Shown here piece by piece: positions 26,705-34,106 of a stretch of DNA of 64,000 nucleotides; position 1 is the stretch's first letter, and each line of letters opens with the position of its first letter. A model generated the notes under the pieces. The model did not search any database, was not told the origin of the DNA, and saw only the letters and a program-made list of their open reading frames with translations. The stretch comes from Alicycliphilus denitrificans_A (GTDB lineage: Bacteria; Pseudomonadota; Gammaproteobacteria; Burkholderiales; Burkholderiaceae_C), in NCBI RefSeq assembly GCF_044792555.1, contig NZ_CP126238.1:62001-126000 (forward strand), written 5' to 3'. A program made the position numbers and the translations under genes.

Positions 26705-27582
26705 GCTGCCGACACCGGCCGGTTGGCGCTGATGGCATGTTGCTTGGCCTGAGCCCAGTCCGCGTCGCTCCAGTACTGGTATTCGGTGAAGTAGGCGCCG
26801 TTGGCCAGCGCATCGCCGCCATCGAGGGTGATGGTTTGCCCGTTCAGCCAGGTATTGTCTGGAGCCAGCATGAAGGCCGCCAGGTTGCCGATGTCCTCCC
26901 CCGTGCCCAGGCGCCGCATGGGATTGTCGGCCTGCCGCCGATCCACCGAATCCTCATTGCCAGCGATGCTGGGCCGCAGCCTGCTGCTGGCGCCCTGAGT
27001 GGGGATGACGCCCGGCGCAATCGCGTTACAGCGGATGCGCTTGGGCCCCCACTCCACCGCCAGGGATTTGGTCATCGCATCCAAGCCGGCCTTGGACATG
27101 GCCGAAGGCACAACGAACGGCGCGCCCGTATCCACCCAGGTCACCACGATCGACAGCACCGCCCCCGCCCTTCCCTGGGCGATCCATTTCCTGCCCACGG
27201 CCTGCGTGACATAGAAGGTGCCGCGGAACACGATGTCGGAAATCGCATGAAAGCCGTTAACGCTAAGGTCTTCAGTACGGCTCACGAAATTGCCTGCAGC
27301 GTTGTTAACCAGTGCCGTCAGGGCGCCATGCTGTTGCCAGATATGGTCAACCGTATGCTGAACTGCGTCGGGCGAGCGAATGTCCAGCGCATGCGCGAAT
27401 GCATCCACGCCGAAATCCGCTTGCAGCCGTGCCGCTGCGTCCTCGACCACCGCGAGCCTGCGGCCACACAAATGGATCTCGGCCCCCAGCGAGGCCAGCT
27501 TTCTCGCCATGGCCCATCCAAGGCCGGTGCCCCCGCCCGTGATGAGAATACGCTGCCCTGCGTACAGGTTCGCTTGAAACAT
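26701..27582 (-). CDS. SDR oxidoreductase, 2,4-dienoyl-CoA reductase-like
   Basis: 293 residues. Rossmann motif TGGGTGLG (about residue 14) and NNAAGNF are as in the mitochondrial-type 2,4-dienoyl-CoA reductases (DECR1), and the region VVPSAMSKAGLDAMTKSLA is strikingly like theirs: at the classic YxxxK position the Tyr is replaced by Ser. GQTITLDGGDAL lies near the C-terminus. In that group the reaction is NADPH-dependent reduction of a dienoyl-CoA. The ATG at 27582 is preceded by a strong AGGAGG seven bases away. It leads the cassette with the ligase and Bug genes, suggesting CoA-dependent breakdown of an unsaturated or aromatic acid. Confidence 0.87.
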   Translation of the reverse strand: MFQANLYAGQRILITGGGTGLGWAMARKLASLGAEIHLCGRRLAVVEDAAARLQADFGVDAFAHALDIRSPDAVQHTVDHIWQQHGALTALVNNAAGNFVSRTEDLSVNGFHAISDIVFRGTFYVTQAVGRKWIAQGRAGAVLSIVVTWVDTGAPFVVPSAMSKAGLDAMTKSLAVEWGPKRIRCNAIAPGVIPTQGASSRLRPSIAGNEDSVDRRQADNPMRRLGTGEDIGNLAAFMLAPDNTWLNGQTITLDGGDALANGAYFTEYQYWSDADWAQAKQHAISANRPVSAA

Positions 27583-27721
27583 GCCTGCCTCCTTGAAAGT
27601 ACAAGCACACTGTAAAGATCTCACTGTTTCTCATAAAGCAGCAAACCGGACGCAATTTGTTTCCCCTGCAGCTACAAAGCCAGCCGCACCGCTCCGGACC
27701 AGACTCGCACTGCACTCAGCC

Positions 27722-30700
27722 TCAGTCCATACCCAGATACCGCCGCAGGTAACGCCCCGTATGGCTGGCCGCATTCGCCGCCACTTCCTCGGGCGTGCCC
27801 ACGGCCACCAACTGGCCGCCGCCGGCGCCGCCCTCGGGGCCCATGTCGATGAGCCAGTCGGCCGTCTTGATCACGTCCAGGTTGTGTTCGATGACGACGA
27901 TGGTGTTGCCGGCGTCGCGCAGTTGCAGCAGCACGCGGAGCAAGAGCGCGATGTCGGCGAAGTGCAGGCCGGTGGTGGGCTCGTCCAGGATGTAGAGCGT
28001 GCGCCCGGTGTCGCGGCGGCTCAGTTCCTGCGCCAGCTTCACGCGCTGGGCCTCGCCGCCCGACAGGGTCGTGGCGCTCTGGCCCAGGCGGATGTAGGAC
28101 AGGCCCACGTCCAGCAAGGTTTGCAGCTTGCGTGCGATCGCCGGCACGTCCCTGAAGAAGGCGTGCGCGTCCTCCACCGTGAGGTCCAGGATCTGCGCGA
28201 TGTTGCGGCCCTTCCACTGCACCTGCAGCGTTTCGCGGTTGTAGCGCTGGCCGTGGCAGATGTCGCAGGGCACGTAGACGTCGGGCAGGAAGTGCATCTC
28301 CACCTTCACCACGCCGTCGCCCTGGCAGGCCTCGCAGCGCCCGCCGCCCGAGCCCTGCGCCACGTTGAACGAGAAGCGCCCGGGGCCATAGCCGCGCTCA
28401 CGGGCGGTATTCGTCTCGGCCATGAGCTCGCGGATCGGCGTGAACAGCCCCGTGTAGGTGGCGGGGTTGCTGCGCGGCGTGCGGCCTATGGGGCTTTGGT
28501 CAACGTTGATGACCTTGTCGAAATACTCCAGCCCCTCGATGGCGGCGTGCGGCGCGGGTTCTTCGTGCGCGCGGTGGATCTGGCGCGCGGCGGCCTTGTG
28601 CAGCGTGTCGTTGACCAGGGTGCTCTTGCCCGAGCCGGACACGCCGGTCACGCAGGTCAGCAGGCCCACGGGGAACTCCGCATTCACGCCCTGCAGGTTG
28701 TTGCCGGTGGCGCCGAGCACGCGCAGGGCCTGCAGCCGCCCTTGCGTGGCGCGGTGTTCGGCCAGGCGTTCCTGCTTGCGCTGGCTGGCTGCCGTTTCGG
28801 GAAAGCGCGACTTCGGTCTTTTCTCGTCCTCCGGCACCGCCGGCTCCAGTACCGGCAACCAGGGCGTGCGCCGCGCGGGCACGGGCAGGCTGCGCGCGCC
28901 GCTCAAAAACTGTCCGGTGAGGGAGTCGGGATTCGCGCACAGCTCGGCATAGGTTCCCTGGGCCATCACGCGCCCGCCGTGCACGCCGGCGCCGGGGCCC
29001 ATGTCCACGCAGTGGTCGGCGGCGCGGATCATGTCCTCGTCATGCTCGACCACGATGACGCTGTTGCCCAGGTCGCGCAGCCGCGTCAGCGTGGCGATCA
29101 GGCGGTCGTTGTCGCGCTGGTGCAGGCCGATGCTGGGCTCGTCCAGCACATACATCACGCCCGTGAGGCCCGAGCCGATCTGGCTCGCCAGGCGGATGCG
29201 CTGGGCCTCGCCACCGGAGAGGGTCTCGGCGCTGCGCGCCAGGCTCAGGTAGGACAGGCCCACGTCGTTCAAGAACCCCAGGCGCGCGGCGATCTCGCGC
29301 ACGATCTTGCCGGCGATCTCGGCCTTGGCGCCCGACAGCTTCAGCGCGCCGAACCAGGCCTGGGCGTCGGCCAGCGTCATGTCGCTCACGGCGTAGATGG
29401 CGCGCGCGGCATCGCCCTCGCCCACCCGCACATGGCGCGCCTCGCGCTTGAGGCGCGCGCCACCGCAGGCGGCGCAGGGCTGGGTCTGGCGGTAGCGCGC
29501 CAGGTCCTCGCGCACCACGCTGGAGTCCGTCTCGCGCCAGCGCCGCTCCATGTTGGGCAGGATGCCCTCGAACGGGTGGCTCTTGACGATGGGCTGGCCC
29601 TTCCTGGGGCCGCTATCGAGCAGGTAGCTGAAGGCGATCTCCTCTTCGCCCGAGCCGTGCAGCACGACCTGGCGTACGCGCTCGGGGAGCTGCTCGAACG
29701 GCGTCTCCACGTCGAAGCCGTAGTGCCGGCCCAGGCTCTCGAGCATGGCGAAGTAATGGCCATTGCGCCGATCCCAGCCCTTGATGGCGCCGCTGGCCAG
29801 GCTCAAGGAGGGGAAGGCCACCACGCGCGCCGGGTCGAACAGCTCCTGCTGGCCCAGCCCGTCGCAGGCCGGGCAGGCGCCCGTGGGCGAGTTGAACGAG
29901 AACAGCCGCGGCTCCAGCTCGGGCAGCGAATAGCTGCACACGGGGCAGGCGTACTTGGCTGAAAACAGATGCTCGCGCCCGCTATCCATCTCCAGCGCCA
30001 GCACACGGCCCGCGCCCTCGCTGCCGCCTATGCGCAGCACGCCCTCGATGCTCTCGGCCAGGCGCTGCTGAGCGTCGGGGCGTACCTTCAGGCGATCGAC
30101 CACCACGTCGATGTCGTGCTTCTCGGTTTTCTTCAGCTCCGGCAGCTCATCCACCTCGTAGATGCGGCCATCGACGCGAAAGCGCACATAGCCCTGGGCC
30201 TGCATCTGCTCGAACAGGTCGACGAACTCGCCCTTCCTGTGCCGCGCCACGGGGGCCAGCAGCATCAGCTTGGTGTCCTCGGGCAGGGCCAGCACGGCGT
30301 CCACCATCTGGCTCACGGTCTGCGCGGCCAGCGGCAGGCCATGGTCGGGACAGTGCGGCGTGCCGGCGCGCGCGTAGAGCAGGCGCAGGTAGTCGTGGAT
30401 CTCGGTCACCGTGCCCACGGTGGAGCGCGGGTTGTGGCTGGTGGCCTTCTGCTCGATGCTGATCGCCGGCGACAGGCCCTCGATCAGGTCCACGTCGGGC
30501 TTGTCCAGGCGGCCGAGAAACTGGCGCGCATAGCTTGAGAGGCTCTCCACGTAGCGCCGCTGCCCCTCGGCATACAGCGTGTCGAAGGCCAGGCTGGACT
30601 TGCCCGAGCCTGACAGCCCGGTGATCACCACCAGCTGGTTGCGCGGTATGTCCAGGTCGATATTCTTCAGGTTGTGCGTACGCGCGCCGCGGATGCTGAT

Positions 30701-30787
30701 GCAGCCAGCGCCGCGCAGCACCTGGACCAGCGGGCGTCCGGCGTCCGGGGCGGGCGGGTGGGCGGGGGATGGGGCGGTGTCAAACAT
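27722..30787 (-). CDS. uvrA: Excinuclease ABC subunit A
   Basis: 1021 residues counted from the ATG at 30787, somewhat longer than E. coli UvrA because of an N-terminal extension before GARTHNLKNIDLDI. Two ABC cassettes are complete: Walker A GLSGSGKSS and GVSGSGKST, two LSGGEAQR signatures, and two zinc modules (CPVC...CPAC and CEAC...CDIC). A Walker B DEPSIGLHQRD and DEPTTGLHFAD follow the signatures. UvrA finds DNA damage for nucleotide excision repair. The frame is open far upstream (to 31057) but that part is antisense to other coding sequence; a further in-frame ATG near 30820 is a weaker alternative start. Confidence 0.96.
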   Translation of the reverse strand: MFDTAPSPAHPPAPDAGRPLVQVLRGAGCISIRGARTHNLKNIDLDIPRNQLVVITGLSGSGKSSLAFDTLYAEGQRRYVESLSSYARQFLGRLDKPDVDLIEGLSPAISIEQKATSHNPRSTVGTVTEIHDYLRLLYARAGTPHCPDHGLPLAAQTVSQMVDAVLALPEDTKLMLLAPVARHRKGEFVDLFEQMQAQGYVRFRVDGRIYEVDELPELKKTEKHDIDVVVDRLKVRPDAQQRLAESIEGVLRIGGSEGAGRVLALEMDSGREHLFSAKYACPVCSYSLPELEPRLFSFNSPTGACPACDGLGQQELFDPARVVAFPSLSLASGAIKGWDRRNGHYFAMLESLGRHYGFDVETPFEQLPERVRQVVLHGSGEEEIAFSYLLDSGPRKGQPIVKSHPFEGILPNMERRWRETDSSVVREDLARYRQTQPCAACGGARLKREARHVRVGEGDAARAIYAVSDMTLADAQAWFGALKLSGAKAEIAGKIVREIAARLGFLNDVGLSYLSLARSAETLSGGEAQRIRLASQIGSGLTGVMYVLDEPSIGLHQRDNDRLIATLTRLRDLGNSVIVVEHDEDMIRAADHCVDMGPGAGVHGGRVMAQGTYAELCANPDSLTGQFLSGARSLPVPARRTPWLPVLEPAVPEDEKRPKSRFPETAASQRKQERLAEHRATQGRLQALRVLGATGNNLQGVNAEFPVGLLTCVTGVSGSGKSTLVNDTLHKAAARQIHRAHEEPAPHAAIEGLEYFDKVINVDQSPIGRTPRSNPATYTGLFTPIRELMAETNTARERGYGPGRFSFNVAQGSGGGRCEACQGDGVVKVEMHFLPDVYVPCDICHGQRYNRETLQVQWKGRNIAQILDLTVEDAHAFFRDVPAIARKLQTLLDVGLSYIRLGQSATTLSGGEAQRVKLAQELSRRDTGRTLYILDEPTTGLHFADIALLLRVLLQLRDAGNTIVVIEHNLDVIKTADWLIDMGPEGGAGGGQLVAVGTPEEVAANAASHTGRYLRRYLGMD

Positions 30788-30910
30788 CGCTGGAGGTGCC
30801 AGAAGCAAACCTGCCATGATAGGACAGCGCCGGGCGCGGGCATGGCTCCTTACAATGCAAGCCCCACGCGCTGGCACAGCGCATGCTGCCTGTCCACCGC
30901 CTGCATTCGT

Positions 30911-31033
30911 ATGAGCACGCTCACCATCCGCCCAGCCACCATCGACGACATCCCTGTGATCCTGCGCTTTGTGCGCGCGCTGGCGGTGTATGAGAGCGCC
31001 GCGCCCGAGCTGCAGGCGCTGGCCGCCGCATGA
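30911..31033 (+). pseudogene. N-terminal fragment of a GNAT acetyltransferase
   Basis: A 40-codon frame reading MSTLTIRPATIDDIPVILRF then VRALAVYESAAPELQALAAA and stop. The first part is the standard beta1-alpha1 opening of a GNAT N-acetyltransferase, but the acetyl-CoA-binding motif and everything else are absent. The downstream ykgJ-like gene begins 5 bp later, so the rest was deleted. It may still be translated as a short peptide. Confidence 0.65.
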
Positions 31034-31037
31034 CGCC

Positions 31038-31451
31038 ATGAGATCGCCCATCGCCATCGTCGATGTCGACCGGCTCGACAGCTGGACGCGCTACCGCGCC
31101 GGCCTGTGTGCGAGCTGCGCGGCCAACTGCTGCACCATGCCGCTGGAGGTGCAGTTGCCGGATCTGGTGCGGCTGGGGCTGGTCGATGCCTTCGAGGCGG
31201 AACATGTGGCGCCCAAGCTGATCGCCCGGCGGCTGCTCAAGGCCAGGCTCATAGACCACTTCAGCCCCAGGCACGAGCTTTTCACCCTGGCGCGGCGCTC
31301 CAGCGGAGATTGCAATTTCCTGGACGCCACGACACGGCTATGCACGGTGTACGAACAGCGGCCCGAGACCTGCCGCCTGCATCCGCAGAAGAAAAGCCCC
31401 AAGCCGGGGTACTGCGCATATGGGGCGAAGGCGCCGCCGCGGCGCGGTTGA
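31038..31451 (+). CDS. YkgJ-family cysteine-cluster protein
   Basis: 137 residues. The N-terminal CASCAANCC cluster and later Cys residues in GDCNFLD, LCTVYEQRPETC and GYC match the CxxCxxCC-type family thought to chelate zinc or iron. The function of this family is not established. Start at 31038 was chosen because the cluster then lies at the usual distance; the frame is open further upstream through the GNAT remnant in another frame. No operon partner is evident; the following 134 bp to the nhaR-like gene hold nothing I recognise. Confidence 0.85.
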   Translation: MRSPIAIVDVDRLDSWTRYRAGLCASCAANCCTMPLEVQLPDLVRLGLVDAFEAEHVAPKLIARRLLKARLIDHFSPRHELFTLARRSSGDCNFLDATTRLCTVYEQRPETCRLHPQKKSPKPGYCAYGAKAPPRRG

Positions 31452-31585
31452 AAACAAATCCGCTCGCCGGCATGCCATCGGGCTATTCGGGCGGTGATGC
31501 CTGCTTGATCACCCCCCGCTCCAGCAAGAGCGTGATCTGCGTCTGAGACAGGCCGGCCTCGCCCAGGATCTGCACGTCGGCGCCT

Positions 31586-32506
31586 TCAGTGCGCGGCAAA
31601 CAGCTTGCCGCGCGCGGCCGCCGTGATGGCCGCCACGGCCGGGTGCGTGATGCGACGCTCGACCGAGATGGCATAAAACTCCTCCGTCAAGTCTTGCGGC
31701 GTGCCCAGCCACTGCACCTGGTACTGCTGCGCGATCTCGCCGGCCAGCACGGCGGGCGCGGCAAACACGCCCCGGCCCTCGCGGCCAAAGGCCTTGAGCA
31801 GTGCGCTGTCGTCGAACTCGGCCGCCACCTGGGGCGTGAGCTGGTGTTGGTGCAGCCAGGCGTCAAGACGGGGACGCAGTGCAGTGTGCGTGCTGGGCAA
31901 CAGCAAGGGCATGGCGGCCAGGCAGGCGGGAAAGGTTTTCTTGGCGCGTTGCGCCGTCAGCCCCGCCGCCTTGAGCAGCCGGGGCGCGGCAAAGAATCCC
32001 ACGCCCGAGCGCCCCAGCAGGTGGGTATAGACGCGCACGCTCAGGCTGACGGGCGCAGGCACGTCCGAGACGATCAGATCCAGCCGGTGCACCGCCAGCT
32101 CGCCCAGCAGTCCCGTGAGCCCGCCCTCGTGGCAGGCCAGGCGGGGGGGCTCGGGCAGGTCCATGGCCGGCTCCAGCACATGGAAGGCAACAGCCTTGGG
32201 TACCGAGTCGGCAATGCCCACGCGCAGCACCGTGCTGCGCCGCGTGTCGCGCCCGCTGGCCAGTGCCTCCTGCAGCGAGGCGCCCAGGGCAAAGATCTCA
32301 TCGGCATAGCGCATCACCAGACGCCCCGCATCGGTGGGCTCCACACCCCGCCCCACCTTGCGCAGCAGGGGCTGGCCCATGTGCTCTTCCAGCAGCTTGA
32401 TCTGGCCGCTGAGGGTTTGCGGCGTGAGGTGCAGTTGCTCGCTTGCGCGCACGATGCCCCCGGTGCGCAGCACGGTCCAGAAGTAGTGCAGGTGCTTGTA
32501 GTTCAT
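31586..32506 (-). CDS. nhaR: NhaR-type LysR regulator
   Basis: 306 residues. The opening NYKHLHYFWTVLRTGGIVRA and LTPQTLSGQIKLLEE are characteristic of NhaR, the sodium-responsive activator of nhaA, and the C-terminal half keeps EFDDSALLKAFGREGRGVF and EEFYAISVERRITHPAV. No antiporter gene is next to it, so here it is an orphan and its target is unknown; E. coli NhaR also controls other genes. Divergent from the zinc-ribbon/terC pair across 107 bp, which therefore may be a target. Confidence 0.87.
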   Translation of the reverse strand: MNYKHLHYFWTVLRTGGIVRASEQLHLTPQTLSGQIKLLEEHMGQPLLRKVGRGVEPTDAGRLVMRYADEIFALGASLQEALASGRDTRRSTVLRVGIADSVPKAVAFHVLEPAMDLPEPPRLACHEGGLTGLLGELAVHRLDLIVSDVPAPVSLSVRVYTHLLGRSGVGFFAAPRLLKAAGLTAQRAKKTFPACLAAMPLLLPSTHTALRPRLDAWLHQHQLTPQVAAEFDDSALLKAFGREGRGVFAAPAVLAGEIAQQYQVQWLGTPQDLTEEFYAISVERRITHPAVAAITAAARGKLFAAH

Positions 32507-32613
32507 GGCGTCAACAGTGTGGTTTTATCGAAGTATCTGAAGAATTTTCTGATTTTTTTCTGAGCGATGCCTGCCTACAGTGCGCCCATGGCCACCGCTT
32601 CGAAGGAGTCCCC

Positions 32614-32844
32614 ATGAAATGCCCGCACTGCACCACATCCACGCTGGTCATCACCGAGCGCAGCGGCGTCGAGATCGACTACTGCCCGCACTGCCGGGGC
32701 GTCTGGCTGGACCGTGGCGAGCTGGACAAGTTGATCGAGCGCTCGCTGCACGAGCCGCCGCCGTCCCACGGCAGCCTGGGCTACGAGCGCACCGCAACGC
32801 GCCGCCCCCGCAAGTCGTCCTGGCTCAGCGACATCTTCGACTGA
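32614..32844 (+). CDS. Small TFIIB-type zinc-ribbon protein
   Basis: 76 residues. Two Cys pairs, CPHC near the start and CPHC at about residue 27, then RGVWLDRGELDKLIE: the zf-TFIIB signature (CPxC...CxxCxGxWLDxGEL) found in small bacterial proteins of unknown function. AAGGAG at 32602-32607 fixes the ATG at 32614. The C-terminus is basic and ends WLSDIFD. It lies 36 bp upstream of the TerC gene on the same strand and is probably cotranscribed with it. Confidence 0.87.
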   Translation: MKCPHCTTSTLVITERSGVEIDYCPHCRGVWLDRGELDKLIERSLHEPPPSHGSLGYERTATRRPRKSSWLSDIFD

Positions 32845-32880
32845 CGCTCCCGTCCACCATCCACCCGCCCGTCCCTTTCC

Positions 32881-33909
32881 ATGACTGAATTCCTGCTCAC
32901 CCCCTTCCTGGGCCACGCCGTCTGGCTGTGGCTGGTTTTCGTGGCCGTGGTGGTGGCCTTGCTCGCCTTCGACCTGGGCGTACTGCACCGCGACGACCAC
33001 GAAATCGGCATCCGCGAGAGCCTCTGGCTCTCCGCCGGCTACATCGGCGCCGCCACGCTCTTCGGTGCCTGGCTCTGGTGGCAGCTCGGCAGCCAGAGCG
33101 GCATCGACTACTTCACGGGCTTCGTGGTCGAAAAATCGCTGTCCATGGACAACGTGTTCGTGATCGCGATGATCTTCTCGTTCTTCGCCATTCCGCGCCA
33201 GTACCAGCACCGCGTGCTGTTCTGGGGCATCCTGGGCGTGATCGTGCTGCGCGCGCTCATGATCGGCCTGGGCGCGGCGCTGGTGACGCAGTTCTCGTGG
33301 GTGCTGTACCTGTTTGGCGCCTTCCTGGTAGCCACCGGCATCAAGATGCTGTGGATGGCCGACCACACGCCCGACCTGGAAAACAACCCGCTGCTGCGCT
33401 GGCTGCGCGCACACCTGCGCGTGACGCCACAGCTGCACGGCAACGCGTTCTTCGTGCGCGCCCCGCATCCCGCCACCGGCCGGGCCGTGACCTGGGTGAC
33501 GCCGCTGTTCCTGGCGCTGTGCATGGTGGAATTTGCCGACCTGATCTTCGCCGTGGATTCGGTGCCCGCGATCTTCGCCATCACCACCGACCCGTTCATC
33601 GTCTACACGAGCAACATCTTCGCCATCCTGGGCCTGCGCGCGCTGTATTTCGCGCTCGCGGCCATGATCCACCGCTTCGCCTATCTCAAGTACGCGCTGG
33701 CCCTGGTGCTGGTGTTCATCGGCGGCAAGATCTTCCTGGTCAACCTCGTGGGCAAGATCCCCTCGCTGGTGAGCCTGGGCATCACGGTGGGGCTGATCAC
33801 GGGTGGCGTGCTGGTATCGCTGTGGAAGACCCGCGGCCAGAGCGCTGAGGCAGTGACGCAAGCCCCCGAAGATGCGCCTGTCGCACACAAGGGCGGGGAT
33901 GCCATGTAA
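32881..33909 (+). CDS. TerC/Alx-family membrane protein
   Basis: 342 residues, about nine transmembrane segments. The family signatures VEKSLSMDNVFVIAMIF and VEFADLIFAVDSVPAIF, with their intramembrane acidic residues, are intact. Alx/TerC proteins are linked to manganese export, metallation of exported proteins and tellurite resistance; which applies here is open. In E. coli alx has a pH- and Mn-responsive RNA leader; only 36 bp separate this gene from the zinc-ribbon gene, so such a leader is not possible here directly upstream. Confidence 0.92.
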   Translation: MTEFLLTPFLGHAVWLWLVFVAVVVALLAFDLGVLHRDDHEIGIRESLWLSAGYIGAATLFGAWLWWQLGSQSGIDYFTGFVVEKSLSMDNVFVIAMIFSFFAIPRQYQHRVLFWGILGVIVLRALMIGLGAALVTQFSWVLYLFGAFLVATGIKMLWMADHTPDLENNPLLRWLRAHLRVTPQLHGNAFFVRAPHPATGRAVTWVTPLFLALCMVEFADLIFAVDSVPAIFAITTDPFIVYTSNIFAILGLRALYFALAAMIHRFAYLKYALALVLVFIGGKIFLVNLVGKIPSLVSLGITVGLITGGVLVSLWKTRGQSAEAVTQAPEDAPVAHKGGDAM

Positions 33910-33924
33910 GCCCATTGACGCAAA

Positions 33925-33945
33925 GCACAGACGGAAGTTCTGTGC
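33925..33945. terminator. Possible terminator hairpin after terC-like gene
   Basis: GCACAGA (33925-33931) and TCTGTGC (33939-33945) form a 7-bp stem, extended outward by CCATTG (33912-33917)/CAATGG (33945-33950). No T run follows, so this is a weak or Rho-type signal. Confidence 0.4.
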
Positions 33946-34005
33946 AATGGTGGGAGGAGACCGATCCGGCCCGGCATCAGGCCGAATCCGTCAGCCCCAC
34001 CATTT

Positions 34006-34065
34006 GCTATTTTATTAATAGCTTTTAACGCAATCTACATAAGCGCTGCAGCCATATTTTCCCCA
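34006..34065. repeat. Intergenic repeat, copy 6
   Basis: TTAATAGCTTTTAACGCAATC, then CATAAGCGCTGCAGCCATATTT: family core with partial arms, between the terC-like gene and dinG. Confidence 0.65.
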
Positions 34066-34106
34066 AATGATGGCAGTAGAACCGGCTGTGCCACACTAGC
34101 GCCCCT

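Noticed and set aside
27581..29962. Plus-strand open frame of 793 codons opposite uvrA
   Set aside because: Antisense of uvrA with composition typical of shadow frames; uvrA motifs on the other strand are complete.
32845..32880. Mn/pH-responsive leader RNA before the TerC-like gene
   Set aside because: The gap to the upstream gene is 36 bp, too short for a yybP-ykoY or alx-type leader.
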